Assembly (NCBI GenBank): GCA_903877385.1
Contig: CAIRDP010000057.1
Span: 1 to 61,743, forward strand
Source of the DNA: an uncultured Bacteroidales bacterium
Lineage (GTDB): Bacteria; Bacteroidota; Bacteroidia; Bacteroidales; FEN-979
Reading direction: 5' to 3'
Length of the DNA: 61,743 nt
Below the pieces are notes generated by a model. That model saw only the letters and a list, made by a program, of their open reading frames with translations, searched no databases and was not told the DNA's origin. Position numbers and translations under genes: made by a program. Positions 50,429 to 58,138 of the stretch are shown here, piece by piece (positions within the stretch are counted from its first letter, which is position 1; each line of letters opens with the position of its first letter).

Positions 50429-52426
50429 ATGGAAGAGAAAAAGAAAAAACAAAGAATAGGCGTTTACATCTGCCATTGCGGGGGTAATATCTCCGATTAC
50501 GTGGATGTGGAGCAGCTTCGCGATATAGTGGGCCAGGAAGAAAACGTGGCAGTTTCAAAAAATGTGATGTTTGCGTGTGCCGATTCCAACCAGAAGGAGA
50601 TGATCAAGGATATTCAGGAAAAGCAGCTCGATGGTATCGTCGTGGCTTCCTGTTCTCCCAAGCTTCACCTGCATACTTTCCGGGGCGTAGCTGAACGTGC
50701 TGGGTTAAATCCCTATAATTATGTACAGGTTAACGTGCGTGAGCAATGTTCCTGGGCCCATTCAGATCACCCTGACCAGGCATCGTACAAAGCAGCCGGT
50801 TTGATCCGTGCGGGTATCCGCAGGGTTTCAAGTTCAGAAGCCCTCACAAATATTGAAGTCAAAGCCACCAAATCGGTTGTTGTAATCGGCGCGGGAGTTG
50901 CCGGAATGCGGGCTGCAATAGACCTTGCACGCATGGGCAATCAGGTTGTGCTGGTTGAGAAAGAACCGGTTGCCGGCGGACAAATGGCCGGTAAAGGTCC
51001 GGTATTCCCTACAAACCAAAAAGGACAGGAACTGGTGGATACCCTTCTTGGAGAGATCCGGAAATTATCGAAGATCACCCTGTTCACCTCGGCTACCGTA
51101 GATAAAGTCACTGGCAGCATAGGAAATTTCAAGGTGGATGTGAGAGTGAACGGCACCCCCGGCGAAGTCATGAGCTTCCCGGCAGGAGCCATACTGGTAA
51201 CTACCGGTTATGAATCCTATGCACCCAAAGAAGGCGAATATGGTTTCACCGAAGGCAGCAGGGTGATCACGATGAAAGAATTTGACAAGCTGGTTGATTC
51301 ATCAAACGGCAGTCTTTCTTACCAGGGAAAAGCTGTTAAGACCATTGCATACATCTACTGTGTAGGCATGAGGCAGACCAAGGGAGAGAACAAATATTGT
51401 TCAAGGAGCTGCTGTACCGCCGCCATCCATTCTTCCATCACAGTACATGAAAAGTTCAAGGGCATAAAGGCGTTTCATTTGTACCGCGACATCCGCACTT
51501 ACGGAAAAAATGAAATATTGTATGAGAAGTCATCCAAATTGGGTGATACTTACCTGATGTATCAGGAAAAAGAGCCTCCTCAAGTGGTGCAGGGGAAAAA
51601 TATTGTTAATGTAAAAATCAAGGATTCGCTGACCAGGAAAAGGGAACTTGAACTTGACGCCGACCTGGTAGTATTGGTCACCGGCATGGTGCCCCGTAAA
51701 GACAGCCAGGATATCGCAAACAAACTGAAGATACCCATCGGGAGTGACAAATTCTTTAACGAGATACATCCGAAACTCAGACCGGTTGAAACTGTAATCA
51801 ATGGAGTATTCCTGGGCGGAAGTTGCCAGGGACCCAAAAATATAACCGAATCGGTACAATCGGCAATGGCGGCTTCGGCAAAGATCAATGCCATTATTCG
51901 TAAAGATACGCTTGAGCTGGAACCTATTGTTGCCCGTATTGATGCGGAAGCCTGCACCTGGTGCGGAAAATGCCAGGAAGTATGCGAATACGATGCAATT
52001 TTCCAGATAGAAACTAACGGCAAAGTCGTGGCGTCGGTGAACGATCCTGTTTGTAAGGGCTGCGGGATCTGTGCCCCAATATGCCCTGCCGACGCCATAG
52101 ACATTGCCCAGTATACAAATGATGAGATCGAAGGGATGATAGACGGATTTTCGCAACAGGTAGACCTGAATGTCGAAAAAGGGAAATCAGGACAAGAGGG
52201 AGATGCAGGAGGCATGAAAGACTTTCCGCAAATCTGGAAATCCATCATGGAAGACCTCTTGGAGGAACCAAAGACAATTCCCCAGATCGCTGCCAGCCTT
52301 CAACAGCCTTCGGAACTTGTAACCTGGCACCTGATGACCATGAATAAATATTATATTGTTGAGTCGGCAGGCATTGACGATAATGATGAATACTTCCTCT
52401 ACAAACTTAAAAACCAGGCGAAATGA
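50429..52426 (+). CDS. HdrA-like flavoprotein with C-terminal winged helix
   Basis: 665 residues. The N-terminal domain (IGVYICHCGGNISDYVDVEQ, VASCSPKLHLHTFRGVAERA, NVREQCSWAH) and FAD domain (VVVIGAGVAGMRAAIDLARM) are canonical HdrA. YCVGMRQTKGENKYCSRSCC and FHLYRDIRTYGKNE lie in the middle. Two [4Fe-4S] motifs follow: CTWCGKCQEVCEYDAI (from 509) and CKGCGICAPICPADAI (from 541). From about 600 to the end there is an ArsR-like winged helix (LEEPKTIPQIAASLQQPSEL, VTWHLMTMNKYYIVESAGID). It overlaps the QmoC-like gene by 4 bp. With the fusion upstream it resembles the QmoA/QmoB pair of sulfate reducers. Confidence 0.9.
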   Translation: MEEKKKKQRIGVYICHCGGNISDYVDVEQLRDIVGQEENVAVSKNVMFACADSNQKEMIKDIQEKQLDGIVVASCSPKLHLHTFRGVAERAGLNPYNYVQVNVREQCSWAHSDHPDQASYKAAGLIRAGIRRVSSSEALTNIEVKATKSVVVIGAGVAGMRAAIDLARMGNQVVLVEKEPVAGGQMAGKGPVFPTNQKGQELVDTLLGEIRKLSKITLFTSATVDKVTGSIGNFKVDVRVNGTPGEVMSFPAGAILVTTGYESYAPKEGEYGFTEGSRVITMKEFDKLVDSSNGSLSYQGKAVKTIAYIYCVGMRQTKGENKYCSRSCCTAAIHSSITVHEKFKGIKAFHLYRDIRTYGKNEILYEKSSKLGDTYLMYQEKEPPQVVQGKNIVNVKIKDSLTRKRELELDADLVVLVTGMVPRKDSQDIANKLKIPIGSDKFFNEIHPKLRPVETVINGVFLGGSCQGPKNITESVQSAMAASAKINAIIRKDTLELEPIVARIDAEACTWCGKCQEVCEYDAIFQIETNGKVVASVNDPVCKGCGICAPICPADAIDIAQYTNDEIEGMIDGFSQQVDLNVEKGKSGQEGDAGGMKDFPQIWKSIMEDLLEEPKTIPQIAASLQQPSELVTWHLMTMNKYYIVESAGIDDNDEYFLYKLKNQAK

Positions 52427-53538
52427 CCAAGATAGATCCACATTTTGCAGATGAACTGAAAAAATACGGGGCAAAGGATTTCGATGCCTGCTTCAACTGC
52501 GGGAATTGTACTGCAATTTGTACACTTACTGAGAAATCGACCAACTTCCCCCGAATGATGTTACGTCTTGGAATGCTTGGCCTGAAAAAGGATATTCTGG
52601 CCAGCAGGGAGCCATGGTTATGTTATGCATGCGGTGATTGCAGTGAAACCTGTCCAAGGCAAGCAGGTCCCGGCCAGTATATGGCTGCTATCAGGCGTTA
52701 TGCCATCTCGGCCTATGAACCAACAGGCCTAACAAAGCTAATGTTTAAAAGTAATCCCATATTTGTTTTTGTCACTTTGCTAATTGCTGTATTCCTGGGT
52801 TTCTTTCTGTTTACCCTGAAACCCGAATATGAAGTATCGCGCTGGATATTCGCTTACCTTCCATATGCTGTAATTCACAACATGGGCTTAGTAATTTTTG
52901 GTTTTACCGGACTTTCCATGATCTGGGGTGCACTATCCATGATCCTGAATCTGAATCGGAATAAGGATAAAAAAGAAAAGTCAGATGTAAGCTTTTTCAA
53001 AGCCCTTTCTCTTGTGATCAGCGAGCTTACAACTTTGAAACGTTACCAGAACTGCGACACCGAGGAAGATTCATTCTGGAAAGAAAAACCCTGGTATGTG
53101 AAGCCCTGGTTGGTGCATTGGGCCATCATGTGGGGATTTATAGGTCTGCTTGTTGCAACCAGCCTTGATTTCATCCTGAAAGATCCTGTAACCACGATAT
53201 GGTGGCCAAGCCGTATCCTGGGATCCATCGCCGGTTTGTTCATGGTATACGGAACCAGTTTGGCCATCAATTACCGTTGGAAAAAAGTGACCAAAGCATA
53301 CAGCGAAACAAGCGCTGCAGACTGGACATTCCTTTGGTTCCTTTGGATTGCAGGAATAACCGGGTTCTGGTTAGAAGCCTCGGTTGCATTTGGAGCAGAC
53401 AATATTGCAACCCAGTTCATTTTCCTGGTTCATACCGTGATCTCGATGGAACTTGTGCTGCTATTTGCCTTTTCCAAGTTCGCACATGCCCTTTACCGCA
53501 CCCTGGCATTGTTTTTTCATTTCAGAAACCAGGGTTAG
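52423..53538 (+). CDS. QmoC-like protein: HdrC iron-sulfur domain fused to cytochrome b membrane domain
   Basis: 371 residues. The HdrC-like N-terminus has two [4Fe-4S] motifs, CFNCGNCTAIC (23-33) and CYACGDCSETCPRQ (67-80). From about 107 there are six hydrophobic segments, including FVFVTLLIAVFLGFFLF, AVIHNMGLVIFGFTGLSMIW, VHWAIMWGFIGLLVATSLDF, and FIFLVHTVISMELVLLFAF. His residues in HNMG, VHW, VHT and KFAHALY could ligate b hemes. This is the QmoC architecture, which joins Hdr-type subunits to the menaquinone pool. It ends the sulfur cluster. Confidence 0.9.
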   Translation: MTKIDPHFADELKKYGAKDFDACFNCGNCTAICTLTEKSTNFPRMMLRLGMLGLKKDILASREPWLCYACGDCSETCPRQAGPGQYMAAIRRYAISAYEPTGLTKLMFKSNPIFVFVTLLIAVFLGFFLFTLKPEYEVSRWIFAYLPYAVIHNMGLVIFGFTGLSMIWGALSMILNLNRNKDKKEKSDVSFFKALSLVISELTTLKRYQNCDTEEDSFWKEKPWYVKPWLVHWAIMWGFIGLLVATSLDFILKDPVTTIWWPSRILGSIAGLFMVYGTSLAINYRWKKVTKAYSETSAADWTFLWFLWIAGITGFWLEASVAFGADNIATQFIFLVHTVISMELVLLFAFSKFAHALYRTLALFFHFRNQG

Positions 53539-53671
53539 ACATCCGGAACAGGGAAGTATTTATACCCTTTTCCGCAGGTGACGGCGATAATACATGATGA
53601 ATCATAGGATAAAGGCTGTCATTATTAACATCCAATAGCCCTGGATGACAATGAATAAATTTAAAATAAAA

Positions 53672-53703
53672 TTTGCGTTTAATACGATAATTATGTAACT
53701 TTG
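53672..53703 (+). promoter_or_regulatory. Promoter of the DUF4143 ATPase and toxin-antitoxin genes
   Basis: TTTG (53672-53675), exactly 20 bp, TAACTTTG (53696-53703): a full match to the Bacteroidota -33/-7 pair, 20 bp before the ATG. Confidence 0.72.
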
Positions 53704-53723
53704 TTTATTGGATTATCGGGTTA

Positions 53724-55085
53724 ATGCAAAATTTTATGATCAAACGCCTCATTACACATCAGATCCGGGATCACCTGTCAAAGAAAGAAATAACACTCAT
53801 CGGAGGTCCGCGCCAGGTTGGGAAGACCACCCTGATGAATATCCTTATTGATGATCTGAAATCAGCAGGAGAACCTGTGTTGTTTCTTAGTTTTGATTAT
53901 GAATCGGATCTCCCCTTTCTTCGCTCCCAGGATGCCCTGATCAGCAGAATTAATCTTGAATTCGGCCAACGAAAGGGATTTGTGTTCATTGATGAAATCC
54001 AGAGAAAAGAAAATGCAGGGGTTTTTCTTAAAGGCCTTTACGATATGCAGCTTCCCTGTAAATTCATTATTTCCGGTTCCGGAAGTATTGAGCTGAAAGA
54101 AAAAATATCTGAATCACTGGCCGGGAGGAAACGTATTTTCGAAGTTTTACCCCTGAGCTTTCATGAATTTCTTGACTACCGCACCGATTATAAATATTCC
54201 GACAGGCTGCCGGCTTATATTAATCTGCATTTCCCTTTTGTAATGACCTTGTTTAATGAATATCTGAATTTTGGAGGTTATCCCCGTGTGGTAACAGAAT
54301 CTTCTGCCCGTGAAAAGCTGCAGGTCATCAATGAAATTTTCCAGTCGTACATTGACAGGGACATACGTTTATTTTTACAGGGTGACCGTCCTGAGTCATA
54401 CGCAAGGCTTATTAAATTACTTGCGGCTCAAACCGGCCAGATCCTGAATCTTAACAACCTGGCCAATATTGCTCAGTTGAGTGTGCCCACCATCAGGAAG
54501 TATCTCTGGTACGCAGAAAAAACATATTTTGTCAGGCTGCTTACTCCATATTTCAACAATGCGATCAAGGAAATAACAAAATCCCCTGTAGCATATTTCT
54601 ATGACCATGGGATGAGAAACCTGGTCCTGTCATCTTTTGGAAATCTTCAACGGCCGCAGGATCAGGGTTTTGTATTTCAGAACATTGTTGGAAATCTCCT
54701 GTTACACGAATTAAGGGTATCGCAATATCCGGTACATTTCTGGCGTACCACCGATAAAGCTGAAGTTGACTTTGTGATCGATCGGGGGAAAGACCCTATC
54801 GGGATTGAAGTCAAGTTGAGTGCATTAAAAAAGCCCATGATGACCCGTTCCCTCAGGAATTTCATTGATAAATACCAACCCACTGAAGCCTGGGTTGTAA
54901 ATCTCGCTTTGGATGATGAAATAACTATTGGAAAAACCCGGGTGCGGTTCGTACCGTTTTTCAATCTGCACGAAATTCTGAAGGAACTCATCAGTTCATT
55001 CGAAGCCAATTACCAGGTCCAGGAAAGGAAGTTCGCATATAAGTTTCTGCGAAAAAAGCAGAAATTCTTTCCCGAAAATCGTTAA
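53724..55085 (+). CDS. AAA ATPase with DUF4143 (archaeal-ATPase-like)
   Basis: 453 residues. The AAA_14 domain has Walker A GGPRQVGKTTLMNILIDDL, Walker B GFVFIDEIQRKENAG and FIISGSGSIELKEKISESLA. The C-terminal DUF4143 has FVFQNIVGNLLLHEL, HFWRTTDKAEVDFVIDRG and GIEVKLSALKK, a PD-(D/E)xK nuclease-like pattern (E-x-D, E-x-K). These proteins are frequent in genomic islands with no settled function. A second in-frame ATG at 53736 is possible. First gene of the accessory region. Confidence 0.88.
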   Translation: MQNFMIKRLITHQIRDHLSKKEITLIGGPRQVGKTTLMNILIDDLKSAGEPVLFLSFDYESDLPFLRSQDALISRINLEFGQRKGFVFIDEIQRKENAGVFLKGLYDMQLPCKFIISGSGSIELKEKISESLAGRKRIFEVLPLSFHEFLDYRTDYKYSDRLPAYINLHFPFVMTLFNEYLNFGGYPRVVTESSAREKLQVINEIFQSYIDRDIRLFLQGDRPESYARLIKLLAAQTGQILNLNNLANIAQLSVPTIRKYLWYAEKTYFVRLLTPYFNNAIKEITKSPVAYFYDHGMRNLVLSSFGNLQRPQDQGFVFQNIVGNLLLHELRVSQYPVHFWRTTDKAEVDFVIDRGKDPIGIEVKLSALKKPMMTRSLRNFIDKYQPTEAWVVNLALDDEITIGKTRVRFVPFFNLHEILKELISSFEANYQVQERKFAYKFLRKKQKFFPENR

Positions 55086-55094
55086 TTTCGTATC

Positions 55095-55397
55095 ATGGCT
55101 GAAGTAAAAAAACCGCTATTTAACAAACGTATCTTCTGGGATGTGAATTTTGAGGCACTTGATTATGACCTCCGGGCCAATTTTGTGATCGAGAGAGTAT
55201 TTGAGAGGGGCGACGTGGAAGATATCAGGCAGTGCCGGAGATATTATGGAGATGAAAAAGTAACGGAGGCGTTACTGAAGGCGAAATACCTCCCATTGCA
55301 TACCATTCATTTTGCCAGCGCAGTTATTGATAAACCATTGGAGGATTTCAGATGTTACATACTGAGACAGTTGAACCCGGGACTTTTTCCTTATTGA
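55095..55397 (+). CDS. DUF6922-like protein, probable antitoxin partner
   Basis: 100 residues. FNKRIFWDVNFEALDYDLRA, NFVIERVFERGDVEDIRQCR, RYYGDEKVTEALLKAKYLP and CYILRQLNPGLFPY match the DUF6922 pattern commonly found beside AbiEii-type nucleotidyltransferases. Its end overlaps the downstream gene by 46 bp, a tight coupling usual for toxin-antitoxin pairs. No DNA-binding domain is obvious. The antitoxin role is inferred from context. Confidence 0.75.
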   Translation: MAEVKKPLFNKRIFWDVNFEALDYDLRANFVIERVFERGDVEDIRQCRRYYGDEKVTEALLKAKYLPLHTIHFASAVIDKPLEDFRCYILRQLNPGLFPY

Positions 55398-55978
55398 AAA
55401 GGTTAATGGATCTGCCATCACTGAGTTCCTTTTCTCTGGTTGGCGGGACTGCACTGGCATTGAGATATGGGCACCGGAGTTCAGTGGATCTTGACTTGTT
55501 CTATCACCAAAAATTTGATCAGCCTCAAATTGTCCAGGATCTGAAATCAGAATTCGGAGATAAATTTTTGTATAAACAGGAACATACACACTTTGGCATT
55601 TTCTGCTTCATCAACGAAGTGAAGGTTGATTTTGTTCACTTCCCTCATCTTCCAATTAAACCATTTGAAACAATTGAACAGATACGATTTTATAGCCTGG
55701 CCGACATTGCAGCCATGAAAATCCAGGCAATACTTGGCAGAGCCAAGAAAAAAGATTTCTATGATCTTCATGAATTATTGCAGCATTTCTCTTTGCACCA
55801 GGTCATTGATTGGCATTATGAAAAATATCCCAGCCAGATGCTCGCGATCAGCATTCCACACGCAATTACCTATTTTGTGGATGCAGAGGAATCCGAAACA
55901 CCGGTAAGTTTCAAAAATCAAACCTGGGAAGGAGTAAAAAAAGGAATTTCAAAAGCCGTAAGGGATTACCTGAGCTAA
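55352..55978 (+). CDS. AbiEii/AbiGii-type nucleotidyltransferase toxin
   Basis: 208 residues. SLVGGTALALRYGHRSSVDL then DLFYHQKF is the nucleotidyltransferase motif GGT-x-L-x4-G-x-R-x-S-x-D-x-D. DIAAMKIQAILGRAKKKDFY followed by DLHELL is the second family motif. AbiEii-like toxins block growth by nucleotidylating tRNA or similar targets. It overlaps the DUF6922-like gene in another frame. ATG 55352 gives the normal family start. Confidence 0.85.
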   Translation: MLHTETVEPGTFSLLKRLMDLPSLSSFSLVGGTALALRYGHRSSVDLDLFYHQKFDQPQIVQDLKSEFGDKFLYKQEHTHFGIFCFINEVKVDFVHFPHLPIKPFETIEQIRFYSLADIAAMKIQAILGRAKKKDFYDLHELLQHFSLHQVIDWHYEKYPSQMLAISIPHAITYFVDAEESETPVSFKNQTWEGVKKGISKAVRDYLS

Positions 55979-56012
55979 AATTTACCGCCAGGCTCTGACA
56001 ACAATTCTGTTC

Positions 56013-56807
56013 TCAGGGCTTTCTCCCGATAGTCTGGCTTACGAACAGCACATCTTCCCTCCCGGATGCCCGGGTATGTGCGGTATCGCAGTAATCCAGG
56101 ATCTGCTGTTTCAACTCCTTAGTCCATAGACCCGGTTCAACTGCGCTGTACAGGTTAGCATAACTCCTGATTACATCATAAAACTCACGGGATCCCACCG
56201 TGGCCGGGGAGACATGCCTGAGAACAGATTCCACACCGGAAAAACCCTGGTCCTTCAAATATTTCGGCAATGCCAGGGATATCCTCGGATGAGACTTAAT
56301 GTTGTGGTAGAACTCAAGCTCCTTATCCCTGAAAAGTTTCCAGGTACTATTGCCGGCATAGCTGGTATCTATGAAATACTCGGTGATCATCAATAGTCCT
56401 CCAATCCTGAGTTTTGTGAAAGCATCCGAGATAAACTCGGGAACATCCTTCATATGCTCTACCGCGAATCTGGCCGTGATCAGATCAAAATTTTCTGATG
56501 GGAATGAATGGTCAAACAGCATATTCTCAAACGACAGGTTTGCTGCGCTGTGCTTCTCCCGGGCAGATGAGATCAGCTCAGGATCAGCATCAACTGCTTT
56601 ATACATAACTGAGGGAGTCAACCCGGCCAGCCCCGAGATAAAATTCCCCTCCCCTGTCCCCACATCAAGAACGGATTTAATATTGTTTTTCAGGATCAGT
56701 TCCCCGAGGTAATCGTATTCAAAAACTGAAAAGGCCCTGGTTTGTGCTTCGTAACAACCCCTCACAAAATCAATGATCCCGAGGATACGTTCATTTACAT
56801 TGCTCAT
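56013..56807 (-). CDS. Class I SAM-dependent methyltransferase
   Basis: 264 residues. Motif I is SVLDVGTGEGNFISGL; post-I acidic residue in YKAVDADPELISSA; motif IV region FDLITARFAVEHMKDVPEFI; motif V ALKLRIGGLL-like FTKLRIGGLLMITEYF. No target-specifying domain is recognised. It lies 17 bp after a thioesterase-type gene on the same strand and may be co-transcribed with it. Substrate unknown. Confidence 0.82.
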   Translation of the reverse strand: MSNVNERILGIIDFVRGCYEAQTRAFSVFEYDYLGELILKNNIKSVLDVGTGEGNFISGLAGLTPSVMYKAVDADPELISSAREKHSAANLSFENMLFDHSFPSENFDLITARFAVEHMKDVPEFISDAFTKLRIGGLLMITEYFIDTSYAGNSTWKLFRDKELEFYHNIKSHPRISLALPKYLKDQGFSGVESVLRHVSPATVGSREFYDVIRSYANLYSAVEPGLWTKELKQQILDYCDTAHTRASGREDVLFVSQTIGRKP

Positions 56808-56824
56808 TTATCAACTTTCGGACA

Positions 56825-57250
56825 TTAAAACGTTTTATTTTCCATCTTTTCGATTACCTGTCGAATGTTCAGCGGAATGGTGAGTTTTTTCCCCTTTCTG
56901 AAATCATACATAACTATGACATCCTGAGCTTCCGCGCATATCCGGCCTTGTTCGTCGATGACCTGGTGCGAGATGCCAAAGCTGGTGTTCCTGATAAAGG
57001 TAACGCTTGACTGAATCGTGATCTGGCCGGGATAGAACAAGGGATGCCTGAAATCGCATTTGCATGACGCAAGAATAGGGCCTGTATTGAGTTCCTGCTG
57101 GTCCACAGCCAGTCCTATTTTATTCAGATATTCGACTCTGGAGGACTGGACATATTTAAATATGGAGATATTGTTGACATGGCCCAGGTAATCAAGCTCG
57201 CTCCAGTCGATCCGGAGGTTCAGTTTCATAGGATAAGTCAGATCTGTCAT
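56825..57250 (-). CDS. Acyl-CoA thioesterase, 4HBT/YbgC-like hotdog fold
   Basis: 141 residues. RIDWSELDYLGHVNNISIFK contains the Asp/Gly-His-Val-Asn motif of the 4-hydroxybenzoyl-CoA thioesterase family (here YLGHVNN), and SSRVEYLNKIGL matches the following helix. VTFIRNTSFGISHQVIDEQG is the beta-strand region. It would hydrolyse acyl-CoA or acyl-ACP thioesters; substrate unknown. Confidence 0.87.
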   Translation of the reverse strand: MTDLTYPMKLNLRIDWSELDYLGHVNNISIFKYVQSSRVEYLNKIGLAVDQQELNTGPILASCKCDFRHPLFYPGQITIQSSVTFIRNTSFGISHQVIDEQGRICAEAQDVIVMYDFRKGKKLTIPLNIRQVIEKMENKTF

Positions 57251-57283
57251 AACCAGGTTAGCGTTATTGTATTTGATTGAGTT

Positions 57284-57532
57284 CTATTTCTTCTCATTAT
57301 TTTCATATTCCTCAATGATCAATCTTGCCTTCTCAAAGTCCAGATTGGAAACAACAACTTTGATGGAACCCGCTCCCCCACCTGCAGTGTACCATGGAGC
57401 CAAAGTGCCTGTATTTTCATCTTGTAAGAATGTTTCTATTTCAGCATTCTCCAGGAGGCTTTTAACCATTTCAACATCCCAGATACTTCCGGCATAAACT
57501 TCAACCGGAAAGATTTCATCCTTTGCTTTCAT
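57284..57532 (-). CDS. DUF2007 family putative signal-transducing protein
   Basis: 82 residues. VEVYAGSIWDVEMVKSLLEN, AEIETFLQDENTGTLAPW and IKVVVSNLDFEKARLIIEEY give the ferredoxin-like DUF2007 pattern: a small PII-like domain common in Bacteroidota with no proven function. It stands 33 bp before the thioesterase gene on the same strand. Confidence 0.82.
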   Translation of the reverse strand: MKAKDEIFPVEVYAGSIWDVEMVKSLLENAEIETFLQDENTGTLAPWYTAGGGAGSIKVVVSNLDFEKARLIIEEYENNEKK

Positions 57533-58138
57533 TTTCCTTGTAAATTTATAAAACAGTTCGTCATCTTTGTTGGGGTAAGCGGCATGTTATAAGGTTTTGA
57601 TGCTGTTTTGCTCTTTAAAGTTACACAATGATAATATTTCATCACACACTTCTTCAGGAGTTTTGTTTTTGACAAAAACTATGTGTTTTGCAACTTCATA
57701 ATTTGAGTGATTATAAACTAAATATTCGATTAGTTCTCTGTCGCCTGATTTAATGTCCCGCCGATTATAGATAAAATTTAACGTTTCTGCATTATCTTTG
57801 CTTGGGACTAGAAAAACTACATTTTCATATGGTTCTAATACTTTTTTAATACGATTTAAATCAAAATTATACCCCGATATAACATTGCCACCACCGAAAT
57901 CAAAGATGCAGTTTTGGTGATCTTCAAGTATTCTTTCAATTGAATAAGCATCAAATATTTTTCCATATTGAAAAATCGCCATTATCCCAGCTTTTTCATA
58001 TAGGTTCTTCATATGTATATGATCATATCCGATTTCCTTATAATAGTCAAATCGAAGATCATCAAGTGAAATTACTGGTTTGTTTATCTTTTTTGAAATT
58101 ATTCTAGCTGTTGTTGTTTTTCCAACTGCAACACTACC

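Noticed and set aside
51530-52248. Minus-strand reading frames of 208 and 222 residues opposite hdrA
   Set aside because: They are shadows of the well-supported HdrA coding frame, low in recognisable motifs and without context.
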